Below are positions 9,458 through 18,699 of a stretch of 64,000 bases of DNA, piece by piece. The position numbers and the translations under genes are program-made. The number at the start of each line of letters is the position of its first letter. Within the stretch, counting starts at the first letter, position 1. This DNA comes from an uncultured Methylotenera sp. (GTDB taxonomy: Bacteria > Pseudomonadota > Gammaproteobacteria > Burkholderiales > Methylophilaceae). A model generated the notes under the pieces. It was not told the origin of the DNA, did no database searches, and saw only the letters and a program-made list of their open reading frames with translations. Location: contig NZ_CAMLGS010000006.1 in the NCBI RefSeq assembly GCF_946479685.1, forward strand, positions 1 through 64,000, given 5' to 3'.

Positions 9458-10128
9458 ATTGTTATTCTTCTGCTAGAACTTAGCCAGCTTCCAAAAAAAT
9501 TGTCCTGCCCAAGCAGCAGTTTAGACAGCTCATCCAAAAATGTTGCATCCACCTGCTCAAATGGCATTTCCAGCTCCATCTCGCCCAGCTTGGCAATATT
9601 TTTTAATGAAAAATGCAACACCTCTGCATCAGACAATGCCGTGACCAACACCGAACCTTTAACCTGCCAAGGAATAGTAAAAGCCACCGCACTCACTCGC
9701 GCATATTCATTCTTCACATCTTCCGCCGTGTGCACGATGCCATAACGCCACAGCACATCCTTAATGCGCTGCGCGATGCCAAGCTCGCGTTCAAACTTAA
9801 AAACCTGCGGTGCTTTGTAAAAGTAGAATAATGAAACATGGCTAATCTCATCCGAGAAGGTTTCATTGCTTAACAGCCGATAGCGATACTCAGCAAACGG
9901 CTCAGTCACCCGTAAGCCAGACAAATCGCCAACGCTAGGCAAGGATATGACATGGGTAAACTCAGGCTCAATCACACGGATCAGTTCAGAGAATTCACGC
10001 CAGTAATCAAATACCTGCTTAAGCTTCGCGTTGCGTAAAGCGAGCGAATCCGCACTGAGTTTGCTTTGGTTGCTTTTTTCCTCAAGCGTTTGCTGCGCCT
10101 GAAGCTTCATCTGTCCTAACAAACTCAT
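9448..10128 (-). CDS. Conserved hypothetical protein, function unknown
   Basis: 226 aa, soluble, no signal peptide and no motif I recognise. The N-terminal ~40 residues are polar and helix-prone (QMKLQAQQTLEEKSNQSKLS), and the rest is mixed alpha/beta with a charged C-terminal half. Its stop overlaps the start of the DMT exporter by 10 bp. Promoter position makes it the first gene of the unit with the exporter and the HAD phosphatase. The overlap supports a real gene. Nothing here tells its function. Confidence 0.7.
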   Translation of the reverse strand: MSLLGQMKLQAQQTLEEKSNQSKLSADSLALRNAKLKQVFDYWREFSELIRVIEPEFTHVISLPSVGDLSGLRVTEPFAEYRYRLLSNETFSDEISHVSLFYFYKAPQVFKFERELGIAQRIKDVLWRYGIVHTAEDVKNEYARVSAVAFTIPWQVKGSVLVTALSDAEVLHFSLKNIAKLGEMELEMPFEQVDATFLDELSKLLLGQDNFFGSWLSSSRRITICV

Positions 10129-10207
10129 GTATTCGCCCGACCTACCTCTGTATTAACTTGGTTTTTGTACGCACCAGACTAGTTTCAACAACGCATCCGG
10201 ATTCAAC

Positions 10208-10273
10208 AACTACATTTATTTAACACTACACTTAATTTAAAACTACACTTACTTCAAGATTACACTTGAGGAT
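10208..10273. repeat. Degenerate 17-bp tandem repeats at the leuA 3' end
   Basis: Units at 10223-10239, 10240-10256 and 10257-10273 share an A-x-TACACTTA-like core, and a shorter, weaker unit precedes them (10208-10222). The last unit includes the leuA stop codon (10260-10262) and final codons, so the array begins inside the gene and runs downstream. Confidence 0.55.
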
Positions 10274-11798
10274 GTGCACGCTCTAGCTTACTGTGCAACT
10301 TGTTCAAGCCATTTAAATAAGCCTTGGCTGAAGCTACCACGATATCCGTGTCCGCGCCTTGCCCGTTCACAATACGGCCGCCTTTAGAAAGACGTACTGT
10401 TACCTCGCCTTGCGCATCAGTGCCGCTGGTAATGTTATTTACTGAATAAAGTAACAATTCAGCACCGCTATTCACAATTTGCTCAATTGCCTTGAATGAG
10501 GCATCCACTGGGCCACCACCATCGGCTTCCGCTTTTTTCTCGCTGCCGTTATCACTCACGGTAATTAAAGCATGCGGCACTTCACCGGTTTGTGATGCTA
10601 CTTGCAAGTACACCAACTTATAATTTTCGCTGGCCTCAGACACAAATTCATCGCTCACCAAAGCATGTAAGTCTTCATCAAAGATTTCAGATTTTTTGTC
10701 AGCCAAATCTTTAAAGCGGGCAAAAGCGGCATTTAACAAATCTTCAGTTTCAAGCTCAATGCCCAATTCTTTCAAGCGGGTTCTAAATGCATTGCGGCCA
10801 GACAATTTACCCAAGGTTAATTTATTGGCGTTCCAACCCACATCTTCAGCACGCATGATTTCATAAGTTTCACGATGCTTTAACACGCCATCCTGATGAA
10901 TACCGGACTCATGCGCAAACGCATTCGCGCCCACAATCGCCTTGTTAGGCTGTACTGGATAACCTGTGATAGAAGACACCAACTTGCTGGTTGGTACAAT
11001 CTGTGTCGCATCAATCGTAGTGGTTAAGTTAAAGATATCAGCGCGTGTTTTCACCGCCATGACCACTTCTTCCAAGCTGGCATTACCTGCGCGCTCACCC
11101 AAACCGTTAATCGTACACTCTACCTGACGCGCACCGCCCATCACCGCAGCCAATGAGTTGGCTACTGCCATGCCAAGGTCATTATGGCAGTGGGTAGACC
11201 ACACTACTTTGTTGCTATTAGGCACGCGCGCTATCAACTCACGCATACGCTCGCCCCATGCTGCAGGGATAGAATAGCCTACGGTATCTGGCACGTTAAT
11301 GGTTTTTGCACCTGCTTGAATCACCGCATCAAATACGCGAATTAAAAAGTCCATGTCTGAGCGCACCGCATCTTCAGCAGAGAACTCTACGTCATCGGTA
11401 TATTCCAACGCCCATTTCACCGCCTGTACCGCACGCTCTACCACTTGGTCTTCGGTCATACGGAGTTTGTTTTCCATATGAATTTTGCTGGTAGCGATAA
11501 ATGTGTGAATACGGCCTTTTGCCGCTGGTTTAATTGCTTCACCGGCACGGCGTACGTCGTTTTCGCTGGCACGTGCCAATGAGCAGACGGTTGAGTTTTT
11601 AATGATTTTTGCAATTTCGTGCACTGCATCAAAGTCACCAGGGCTAGCTGCCGCAAAGCCAGCCTCAATCACGTTAACACCCAATTTTTCAAGCTGGCGT
11701 GCAATACGGATTTTTTCTTCTTTGGTCATTGCTGCGCCTGGACTCTGCTCGCCATCACGTAATGTCGTATCAAAAATAATAATTTGTTCTTGTGTCAT
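10260..11798 (-). CDS. leuA: 2-isopropylmalate synthase LeuA
   Basis: 512 aa, full length for the long LeuA type. It condenses acetyl-CoA with 2-oxoisovalerate, the first committed step of leucine synthesis. The TIM barrel opens with [16 protein letters not shown] (metal-binding Asp and catalytic Arg). [11 protein letters not shown] supplies the HxH metal ligands, and [15 protein letters not shown] is also present. The C-terminal domain (about 390-512) is the leucine-binding regulatory domain. AAGG lies about 8 nt before the ATG. A leucine-rich leader ORF is found 130 bp upstream, pointing to attenuation control in addition to feedback inhibition. Confidence 0.97.
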   Translation of the reverse strand: MTQEQIIIFDTTLRDGEQSPGAAMTKEEKIRIARQLEKLGVNVIEAGFAAASPGDFDAVHEIAKIIKNSTVCSLARASENDVRRAGEAIKPAAKGRIHTFIATSKIHMENKLRMTEDQVVERAVQAVKWALEYTDDVEFSAEDAVRSDMDFLIRVFDAVIQAGAKTINVPDTVGYSIPAAWGERMRELIARVPNSNKVVWSTHCHNDLGMAVANSLAAVMGGARQVECTINGLGERAGNASLEEVVMAVKTRADIFNLTTTIDATQIVPTSKLVSSITGYPVQPNKAIVGANAFAHESGIHQDGVLKHRETYEIMRAEDVGWNANKLTLGKLSGRNAFRTRLKELGIELETEDLLNAAFARFKDLADKKSEIFDEDLHALVSDEFVSEASENYKLVYLQVASQTGEVPHALITVSDNGSEKKAEADGGGPVDASFKAIEQIVNSGAELLLYSVNNITSGTDAQGEVTVRLSKGGRIVNGQGADTDIVVASAKAYLNGLNKLHSKLERAHPQV

Positions 11799-11819
11799 GG
11801 TAATTACCTTAAGTTTTAT

Positions 11820-11848
11820 TTTGTTTCAGCCGGTCGCCTCAAGGCAAC
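11820..11848 (-). promoter_or_regulatory. Hairpin in the leuA leader
   Basis: On the minus strand GTCTGTTGCC-TTGA-GGCGACCGGC folds into a 10-bp stem with one mismatch and two G-U pairs. It ends about 30 nt before the leuA ATG. It lies between the leader ORF and the ribosome site, the place for an attenuator, but A-rich rather than T-rich sequence follows. Its role is therefore only suggested. Confidence 0.4.
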
Positions 11849-11927
11849 AGACTACTCGCTGGCATCTCATGTAAACAATGGATGCGCGTATGTGATACTT
11901 AAATTGGGGGTGTGTTTAGTCTGCGCA

Positions 11928-12035
11928 CTAGCGCAGGAAGCTAAGAAGGCGTAGCGCAGATAATTTGCGTAGCAAAGCGGCACTGGCATGTTGATGCAGT
12001 GCATATTGAGTAAATGTAATATTTAAATTAAACAT
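11928..12035 (-). CDS. Putative leucine leader peptide upstream of leuA
   Basis: A 35-codon ORF read on the minus strand between pssA and leuA. Its second half (residues 21-35) contains seven leucines (positions 21, 22, 25, 28, 30, 31, 34) using TTG, CTA, TTA, CTA, CTT, CTT and CTG. Nine of the 35 residues are Leu. The final Leu codon and stop sit in a perfect 6-bp hairpin (CTGCGC-TAGT-GCGCAG). Leu-rich short ORFs before leuA are the hallmark of ribosome-mediated attenuation. I do not see a textbook terminator with a U-run before leuA, so the mechanism may be Rho-dependent or translational. Confidence 0.65.
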   Translation of the reverse strand: MFNLNITFTQYALHQHASAALLRKLSALRLLSFLR

Positions 12036-12044
12036 AGTACTAGC

Positions 12045-12073
12045 AATATAATGTTTTTTAGATGGTTTCGCAA
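12045..12073 (-). promoter_or_regulatory. Candidate promoter of the leuA leader transcript
   Basis: On the minus strand TTGCGA (12073-12068), 17 bp spacer, TATATT (12050-12045). The expected start falls about 3 nt before the leader ORF ATG (12035), so the mRNA would be almost leaderless. No ribosome site is visible before that ATG, which fits. Confidence 0.5.
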
Positions 12074-12148
12074 GTGCTTAAGTATTTGAATTTATTTATC
12101 ATGATGATCAATAAATCTTAACGAATACTGCTTATTACTTAAGCACTT
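12072..12148. repeat. 77-bp interrupted palindrome upstream of the leu leader promoter
   Basis: Perfect 13-bp inverted arms AAGTGCTTAAGTA (12072-12084) and TACTTAAGCACTT (12136-12148) flank an inner near-palindrome centred on ATCATGATGAT. One arm overlaps the putative -35 hexamer. It could be an operator for a leucine-responsive regulator or the end structure of pssA mRNA; it is AT-rich and lacks a terminator T-run. Confidence 0.55.
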
Positions 12149-12176
12149 TAGTTAAACAATTGGAGTTGGTAGTTAC

Positions 12177-12962
12177 TTACCTGGCAATCAACTTCCCGCG
12201 CAGCCACATCACATATCCTGACAACGCATAAATTGTCATAATCAAGAACAATACTTCCGGCGGGCTATAAGAAATCAGCACAAAGCCTAAGACGATGCCC
12301 AAGATAACAAAAAATGGCACGCTTGCTTTCAAGTTAATATCTTTGCCACTGTAATAACGTAAATCGCTCACCATAGAAGCACCGGCAAATACGGTAATGC
12401 ACCATGCCATCCACTTCATTTGCAGCACACCAAAGAATACATCACGGCCGCTTACACCATACTCATAAGATACCCACACAAAACCGGCTAGCAAAGCGGC
12501 AGCCGCAGGGCTAGGCAAACCCTGGAAATAGCGTTTATCTTGGTTCACATCATCCAGCTTGGTGTTAAATCTAGCCAAACGTAAAGCCGCACAAGCGCAA
12601 TAAATAAATGCAGCAATCCAACCCAGCTTACCTAAAGGCTTGAGCGCCCAAACATATAAAATGAGCGCAGGCGCTACACCAAACGACACCATATCGGACA
12701 AGCTATCGTACTCTGCACCAAACGCACTTTGCGTATTGGTCATACGGGCAACGCGACCATCCAAACCATCCATCACCATGGCAATGAAAACCGCCACCGC
12801 AGACTGCTCGAAATTACTATTCATGGCCTGTACGATTGCGTAGAAACCGGCAAATAAAGCGGCAGAAGTAAATAAATTAGGGAGTAAATAAATACCGCGC
12901 TCACGCAAAGATGGTGCATCAGAAGAGTTACGACGAAATGTTTTTTGTTTAGATTCAATCAT
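12177..12962 (-). CDS. pssA: CDP-diacylglycerol-serine O-phosphatidyltransferase PssA
   Basis: 261 aa integral membrane enzyme making phosphatidylserine, the precursor of phosphatidylethanolamine. It carries the CDP-alcohol phosphatidyltransferase signature DG(x)2AR(x)8G(x)3D(x)3D, seen as DGLDGRVARM then GAEYDSLSD around residues 65-87. About seven or eight hydrophobic helices follow a polar N-terminus. This is the type II (membrane, CDP-alcohol family) enzyme rather than the E. coli PLD-like PssA. It lies upstream of leuA on the same strand, but 378 bp and a palindrome separate them. Confidence 0.93.
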   Translation of the reverse strand: MIESKQKTFRRNSSDAPSLRERGIYLLPNLFTSAALFAGFYAIVQAMNSNFEQSAVAVFIAMVMDGLDGRVARMTNTQSAFGAEYDSLSDMVSFGVAPALILYVWALKPLGKLGWIAAFIYCACAALRLARFNTKLDDVNQDKRYFQGLPSPAAAALLAGFVWVSYEYGVSGRDVFFGVLQMKWMAWCITVFAGASMVSDLRYYSGKDINLKASVPFFVILGIVLGFVLISYSPPEVLFLIMTIYALSGYVMWLRGKLIAR

Positions 12963-13114
12963 GTTTTACATCATACCTTTGTATGTGATCATATTTAAAT
13001 TTTGCTTAGTATAACAAAGCCTGTTGCGATACTTGCAATCAAATTTCAACACAGACGACTTTAAAACGCTTAAAACACAGTCATTTAATCTTAACCCTGG
13101 CACCCAACTAGCAG

Positions 13115-13150
13115 ACAGCACAAAGCCGGCAAATAGCCGGCTTTGCTGTT
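13115..13150 (-). terminator. Terminator after the OmpA-like lipoprotein gene
   Basis: A perfect 9-bp core AAAGCCGGC / GCCGGCTTT with a 5-nt loop extends outward by CAGC/GCTG pairs with one bulge. It lies about 45 bp past the stop on the minus strand. The T-run is weak. Confidence 0.65.
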
Positions 13151-13193
13151 ACTCATTGCTCACCTAGGTTTCAAACCAAAGTAGCAAACCAAA

Positions 13194-13847
13194 CTATTGT
13201 CTAGCTGGCTCTGCTACAAAAATTTCAACACGGCGATTTTTTGCCCGATTTGCCGCAGTGTCATTAGCAACTAGCGGCTCACGCGAACCTCTGCCTTCAA
13301 CCGCAATACGGCTGGACGCTACGCCACGTGCCGCTACATAATCACGCACACTCGCAGCACGATTTAACGATAATGGGTTGTTCACAGCATCGCTGCCAGT
13401 ACTATCGGTATGACCGATGACCGTCACGTTACTGGCCGGGTTATTCACTAAACTGGTCGCAAAGGTATCCAGCACAGTTCTGAAGTTCGCTTTGATGTCG
13501 GCACGGCCAACATCAAAAGAAATGTCGCTAGGAATATCCAGTTTCAGGCGATTATCCGCAGTCTGCGTTACGCCCACACCAGTACCAGCGGTGGCTTCTT
13601 CCATCTGCCGTTTTTGCTCTTCCTGACGTTTGGTCCATACGTTACCAGCAACCGCACCAGCAGCGGCACCAACTGCTGCACCAATCGCGGCCCCCTTGCC
13701 TTTACCGGCAATGGCACCAACCACGGCACCCGCACCCGCACCAATCGCAGCCCCCTTGGCCGTGCCTTTTTGTGTTTCTGTCATATTAGCGCAACCACCA
13801 AGCACCAACGCCAGCACTACCGAACTTACAACCACTGTATTTTTCAT
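13194..13847 (-). CDS. OmpA-family peptidoglycan-binding lipoprotein (YiaD-like)
   Basis: 217 aa. A lipoprotein signal ends in LGGC (Cys about residue 19). A Gly/Ala zipper region follows (GAGAGAVVGAIAGKGKGAA..., about 30-70), then a linker and a C-terminal OmpA domain with TVIGHTDSTGSDAVN and the NRRVEI end that binds peptidoglycan diaminopimelate. It is expected at the outer membrane facing the periplasm. Two ATGs are adjacent; the second (13847) lies 5 nt from a perfect GGAGG and is preferred over 13850. Monocistronic. Confidence 0.9.
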   Translation of the reverse strand: MKNTVVVSSVVLALVLGGCANMTETQKGTAKGAAIGAGAGAVVGAIAGKGKGAAIGAAVGAAAGAVAGNVWTKRQEEQKRQMEEATAGTGVGVTQTADNRLKLDIPSDISFDVGRADIKANFRTVLDTFATSLVNNPASNVTVIGHTDSTGSDAVNNPLSLNRAASVRDYVAARGVASSRIAVEGRGSREPLVANDTAANRAKNRRVEIFVAEPARQ

Positions 13848-13904
13848 CATATCCTCCTGAATTCATATTTATGCTAACCGTTGGAGTACGGTCAGTCCAA
13901 ATAG

Positions 13905-15119
<1,215 letters not shown>

Positions 15120-15165
15120 ATCAACTGAACGACAATTAGCATCAACTACAATCAGAGGTAGTATG

Positions 15166-15174
15166 TGCTAGAAT
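15166..15174 (+). promoter_or_regulatory. Extended -10 promoter element before yajC
   Basis: TGCTAGAAT (TG-n-TAGAAT) lies 43 bp before the yajC start with no convincing -35. The same nonamer occurs at 30712-30720 before a lipoprotein gene. It would let yajC-secDF be transcribed independently of tgt. Confidence 0.45.
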
Positions 15175-15216
15175 TAAAGGCTAATTTTTAAGTTTTTTTA
15201 AAGAGAGTTATATATC

Positions 15217-15531
15217 GTGTTTATTTCAAATGCTTATGCTGCAACAGCGCCTGCTACAGACTTCACTAGCTTTTTACCGCTAATCGTAATCTTTTTACTG
15301 TTCTTCTTTATGATTATTCGTCCACAGATGAAACAAGCTAAAGAACAACGTAACATGATTGCTGCCCTACAAAAAGGTGATGAAGTAGTCACTACTGGCG
15401 GCATTGTGGGCAAAGTGACTAAAGTAACTGATGCGTTTATTACACTTGAAATTGCAACCAATACTGAAATTAACGTTCAGAAGCATGCAATTCAAAGCGC
15501 ATTACCAAAAGGTACGATTAAAAGCATCTAA
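15217..15531 (+). CDS. yajC: Preprotein translocase accessory subunit YajC
   Basis: 104 aa with a GTG start preceded by AAGAGAG. A single membrane helix (about residues 17-36, LPLIVIFLLFFFMIIRPQMK) is followed by a soluble domain with GDEVVTTGGIVGKV, the family signature. YajC associates with SecDF and YidC at the SecYEG translocon. It sits between tgt and secD, as in most proteobacteria. Confidence 0.95.
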   Translation: MFISNAYAATAPATDFTSFLPLIVIFLLFFFMIIRPQMKQAKEQRNMIAALQKGDEVVTTGGIVGKVTKVTDAFITLEIATNTEINVQKHAIQSALPKGTIKSI

Positions 15532-15655
15532 TCCCTAGGCTTTTAATGCTTTGCAATGCCCCAAGTACCATATTGAAGTACCGTCTTTAAAATTTAATTA
15601 AACCCTTTGCACCACGCTGTTTAAGTAACTGCAAACCGTTGACTAGAGTCTGACT

Positions 15656-17485
15656 ATGAACCGCTACCCGCTGTGGAAAAACATTTTTGTTGTCTTCATG
15701 ATTCTGATGGGATTGATTTACGCTATTCCCAATCTGTTTGGTGAATCACCTGCAATTCAAGTCACCCCTGCCAAAAGTACCAGCAAGATTGATCCTGCTT
15801 TACTGGCACAAGTAGAGCAGATTCTGCAAAAAGAGAAAATTGCATACGATGGCATTTACTTAGACGCGCGTGGTGTAAAAGCGCGTTTTACTAATACCGA
15901 CACGCAAATTAAGGCCAAAGACTTACTGCAAGCTAACCTAAGCAGCGACTATACAGTTGCTTTAAACTTGCTTTCACGCTCACCAGACTGGCTACGCAGC
16001 ATAGGCGCTAAACCTATGTACCTGGGCTTAGACTTGCGTGGTGGCGTGCACTTTCTGCTACAGGTGGACATGAAAGCGGCTTTAGACAAGGCAGCAGAGC
16101 GCTTTGTTGGTGACTTCAGAACAGCATTGCGTAAAGAGCGCGTGTCATACGCAGGTGTGACGCGTGAAGGTCAAACCGTACAAATCCGCTTCACCAGCGC
16201 AGCAGAGCTGGCTAAAGCTAGAAAAATCATCAGCAATCAATACCCAGATTTAACGCTTAAAGACAGTGCAAATGGCGATGATATCGTACTGAGTGCCTCA
16301 TTAAATGCGGTTGAGCAAAAGCGTATTCAGGAATTTGCACTAAAACAAAACATTCAAACACTACACAACCGTATCAACGAATTAGGTGTTGCTGAGCCTA
16401 TTATTCAGCAACAAGGCATGGACCGCGTTGTGGTGCAGTTACCTGGCGTGCAGGACACCGCCAAAGCTAAGGAAATTTTAGGCCGCACCGCTACGCTTGA
16501 GATCCGTTTGGTAGATGAAGAAAAATCCGACGCGATGACCTTGGAAAAAGCAGCACAGGGCCAAGCACCAGTCGGTACCGATGCATTTAAAGATCGCGAA
16601 GGTCGCCCAATTCTTGTGAAAAAGAACGTGGTACTGACCGGTGACTACATCACCGATGCGGGTCCTGGCGTTAATGGCCAAACCGGACAGTCAGTGGTTA
16701 ACGTCACATTGGATGCTCGCGGCGCACGCGTATTCCAACAAGTAACACGTGAAAACGTGGGCAAACGCATGGCGATTCTGCTGATCGAGAAAGGCAACAC
16801 TGAAGTTGTCACTGCACCAGTGATTAACGAAGAAATTGGTGGCGGCCGTGTACAGATTTCAGGCATGGCCAACACGCAAGAAGCAACCGATATCTCCTTG
16901 CTATTGCGTGCCGGTGCATTAGCGGCGCCTATGGACATTGTAGAAGAGCGCACAGTAGGCCCAAGCATGGGTGAAGAAAACATCAAGCGCGGTATGCACT
17001 CTACCTTATGGGGTTTTGCAGCAATTGCGGTGTTCATGATTGTTTACTACATGGTATTCGGTGGCATTTCAGTGGTGGCATTAGGCATCAACCTGCTATT
17101 ACTGGTCGCAGTATTGTCTATGCTGCAGGCAACCTTAACGCTGCCGGGCTTGGCGGCGGTAGCGCTGACACTGGGTATGGCAATTGACGCCAACGTATTG
17201 GTGAACGAACGTATCCGCGAGGAGTTACGCAGCGGCAACACGCCACAAGCTTCTATTCATATCGGTTATGACCGCGCTTGGGATACGATTCTAGACTCTA
17301 ACGTTACCACCATGATTGCAGGTATTGCCTTGTTCCTGTTTGGCTCAGGCCCGGTGAAAGGCTTTGCCGTGGTGCACGTACTTGGCATCCTCACCTCTAT
17401 GTTCAGTGCGGTGGTGGTTTCACGTGCGATTGTTAACTGGATTTACGGCAGCCGTCGCAAAACCACACACCTTTCAATTGGTTAA
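15656..17485 (+). CDS. secD: Protein translocase subunit SecD
   Basis: 609 aa, the usual length. SecD uses the proton gradient to pull secreted proteins across the inner membrane from the periplasmic side. One N-terminal helix is followed by a large periplasmic P1 domain carrying LGLDLRGGVHFLLQVD. Five C-terminal helices include GMAIDANVLVNERIREE, the RND-type transmembrane segment with the proton-relay Asp. It is followed 49 bp later by secF. Confidence 0.97.
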   Translation: MNRYPLWKNIFVVFMILMGLIYAIPNLFGESPAIQVTPAKSTSKIDPALLAQVEQILQKEKIAYDGIYLDARGVKARFTNTDTQIKAKDLLQANLSSDYTVALNLLSRSPDWLRSIGAKPMYLGLDLRGGVHFLLQVDMKAALDKAAERFVGDFRTALRKERVSYAGVTREGQTVQIRFTSAAELAKARKIISNQYPDLTLKDSANGDDIVLSASLNAVEQKRIQEFALKQNIQTLHNRINELGVAEPIIQQQGMDRVVVQLPGVQDTAKAKEILGRTATLEIRLVDEEKSDAMTLEKAAQGQAPVGTDAFKDREGRPILVKKNVVLTGDYITDAGPGVNGQTGQSVVNVTLDARGARVFQQVTRENVGKRMAILLIEKGNTEVVTAPVINEEIGGGRVQISGMANTQEATDISLLLRAGALAAPMDIVEERTVGPSMGEENIKRGMHSTLWGFAAIAVFMIVYYMVFGGISVVALGINLLLLVAVLSMLQATLTLPGLAAVALTLGMAIDANVLVNERIREELRSGNTPQASIHIGYDRAWDTILDSNVTTMIAGIALFLFGSGPVKGFAVVHVLGILTSMFSAVVVSRAIVNWIYGSRRKTTHLSIG

Positions 17486-17534
17486 GCGCTCCAGTTAATT
17501 TAGCGCCCTCAGACAAAAATATAGAGTAAAAACT

Positions 17535-18500
17535 ATGGAATTTTTTAGAGTAAAACATGACATCCCTTTCATGAGCTATGGCCGTTTAACCACCGCCATC
17601 TCCATGATTACTTTTGTACTTGCGATCGTGTTTCTTGCCACACGTGGTTTGAACTTTGGCGTAGATTTCACTGGCGGCACCATGATTGAGGTGAACTACC
17701 CACACGCCGCAGATCTAACCAAGATCCGCACCACTATTGATAGCATCGGCTTAAAAGACGCAACCGTACAGAACTTTGGCACTAGCCGTGACGTGTTGAT
17801 TCGCTTACCGGTGAGAACCGGCCTGACTGGCGCCCAACTTTCAGACAAAGTGCTCGGTTCACTGCATGCGGTAGATAGCTCAGTGCGCATGAGTCGTATC
17901 GAGTTCGTAGGCCCGCAAGTAGGTACCGAACTGTATGAAAAAGGCTCACTAGCGCTACTGTTAGTAATTGCAGGTATTGTGATTTATCTGGCACTGCGTT
18001 TCGAGTGGCGCTTCGCGGTGGCCGCCGTGATTGCGAACATGCATGACGTCATTATTATCTTAGGCTTTTTCGCCTTCTTCCAATGGGAGTTCAACCTGAC
18101 TGTGCTAGCAGCGGTGCTCGCCGTATTAGGTTACTCAGTGAACGAGTCTGTAGTAGTGTTCGACCGTGTACGTGAGAACTTCCGTAAAATGCGTAAAGCC
18201 ACTGTTACACAAGTGATTGATAACGCGATTACGCGCACCATGTCACGTACCATCATCACCCACTTCTCGACACAACTGATGGTGTTATCTATGTTGCTGT
18301 TTGGTGGCGAAGTGCTCCATAACTTTGCGCTGGCACTAACCATCGGTATTTTATTTGGTATTTACTCATCAGTATTAGTGGCTTGTCCGATTGCCATGTG
18401 GTTAGGCGTTAACCGTGCCAACCTAATGAGCGATGTAGAGAAAAAAGACGGCGATAAAAAAGAAACTCACCCTGATCCAGATCCATCCGAGTTTGCCTAA
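17535..18500 (+). CDS. secF: Protein translocase subunit SecF
   Basis: 321 aa partner of SecD. The N-terminal helix is followed by NFGVDFTGGTMIEV and five C-terminal helices with GYSVNESVVVFDRVREN, the SecF counterpart of the proton-relay segment, plus TRTIITHFST. A charged tail (EKKDGDKKETHPDPDP) ends the protein. SecF is a separate gene here, not fused to SecD. A 16-bp hairpin follows the stop. Confidence 0.97.
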   Translation: MEFFRVKHDIPFMSYGRLTTAISMITFVLAIVFLATRGLNFGVDFTGGTMIEVNYPHAADLTKIRTTIDSIGLKDATVQNFGTSRDVLIRLPVRTGLTGAQLSDKVLGSLHAVDSSVRMSRIEFVGPQVGTELYEKGSLALLLVIAGIVIYLALRFEWRFAVAAVIANMHDVIIILGFFAFFQWEFNLTVLAAVLAVLGYSVNESVVVFDRVRENFRKMRKATVTQVIDNAITRTMSRTIITHFSTQLMVLSMLLFGGEVLHNFALALTIGILFGIYSSVLVACPIAMWLGVNRANLMSDVEKKDGDKKETHPDPDPSEFA

Positions 18501-18508
18501 ACCCAACA

Positions 18509-18551
18509 TGCGCTACAGCAACTGAATCAGATCAACAGTTGTTGTAGCGCA
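18509..18551 (+). terminator. Large hairpin after secF
   Basis: TGCGCTACAGCAACTG (18509-18524) pairs with CAGTTGTTGTAGCGCA (18536-18551), one G-U wobble, 11-nt loop. No T-run follows, so it may be an mRNA-protecting 3' structure rather than an intrinsic terminator. Confidence 0.5.
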
Positions 18552-18699
18552 CTGCATCACCCACACCAAACCTTTCAGCAAGACACAATCCATAGCAACC
18601 CACTGTAAGCACTACAGAACCAGCGTAGCATCACAACGCTTGCTACACATGCCCTATCGCGTATACACTATCCCTTCGTAGTAACCATCAAATCATACT

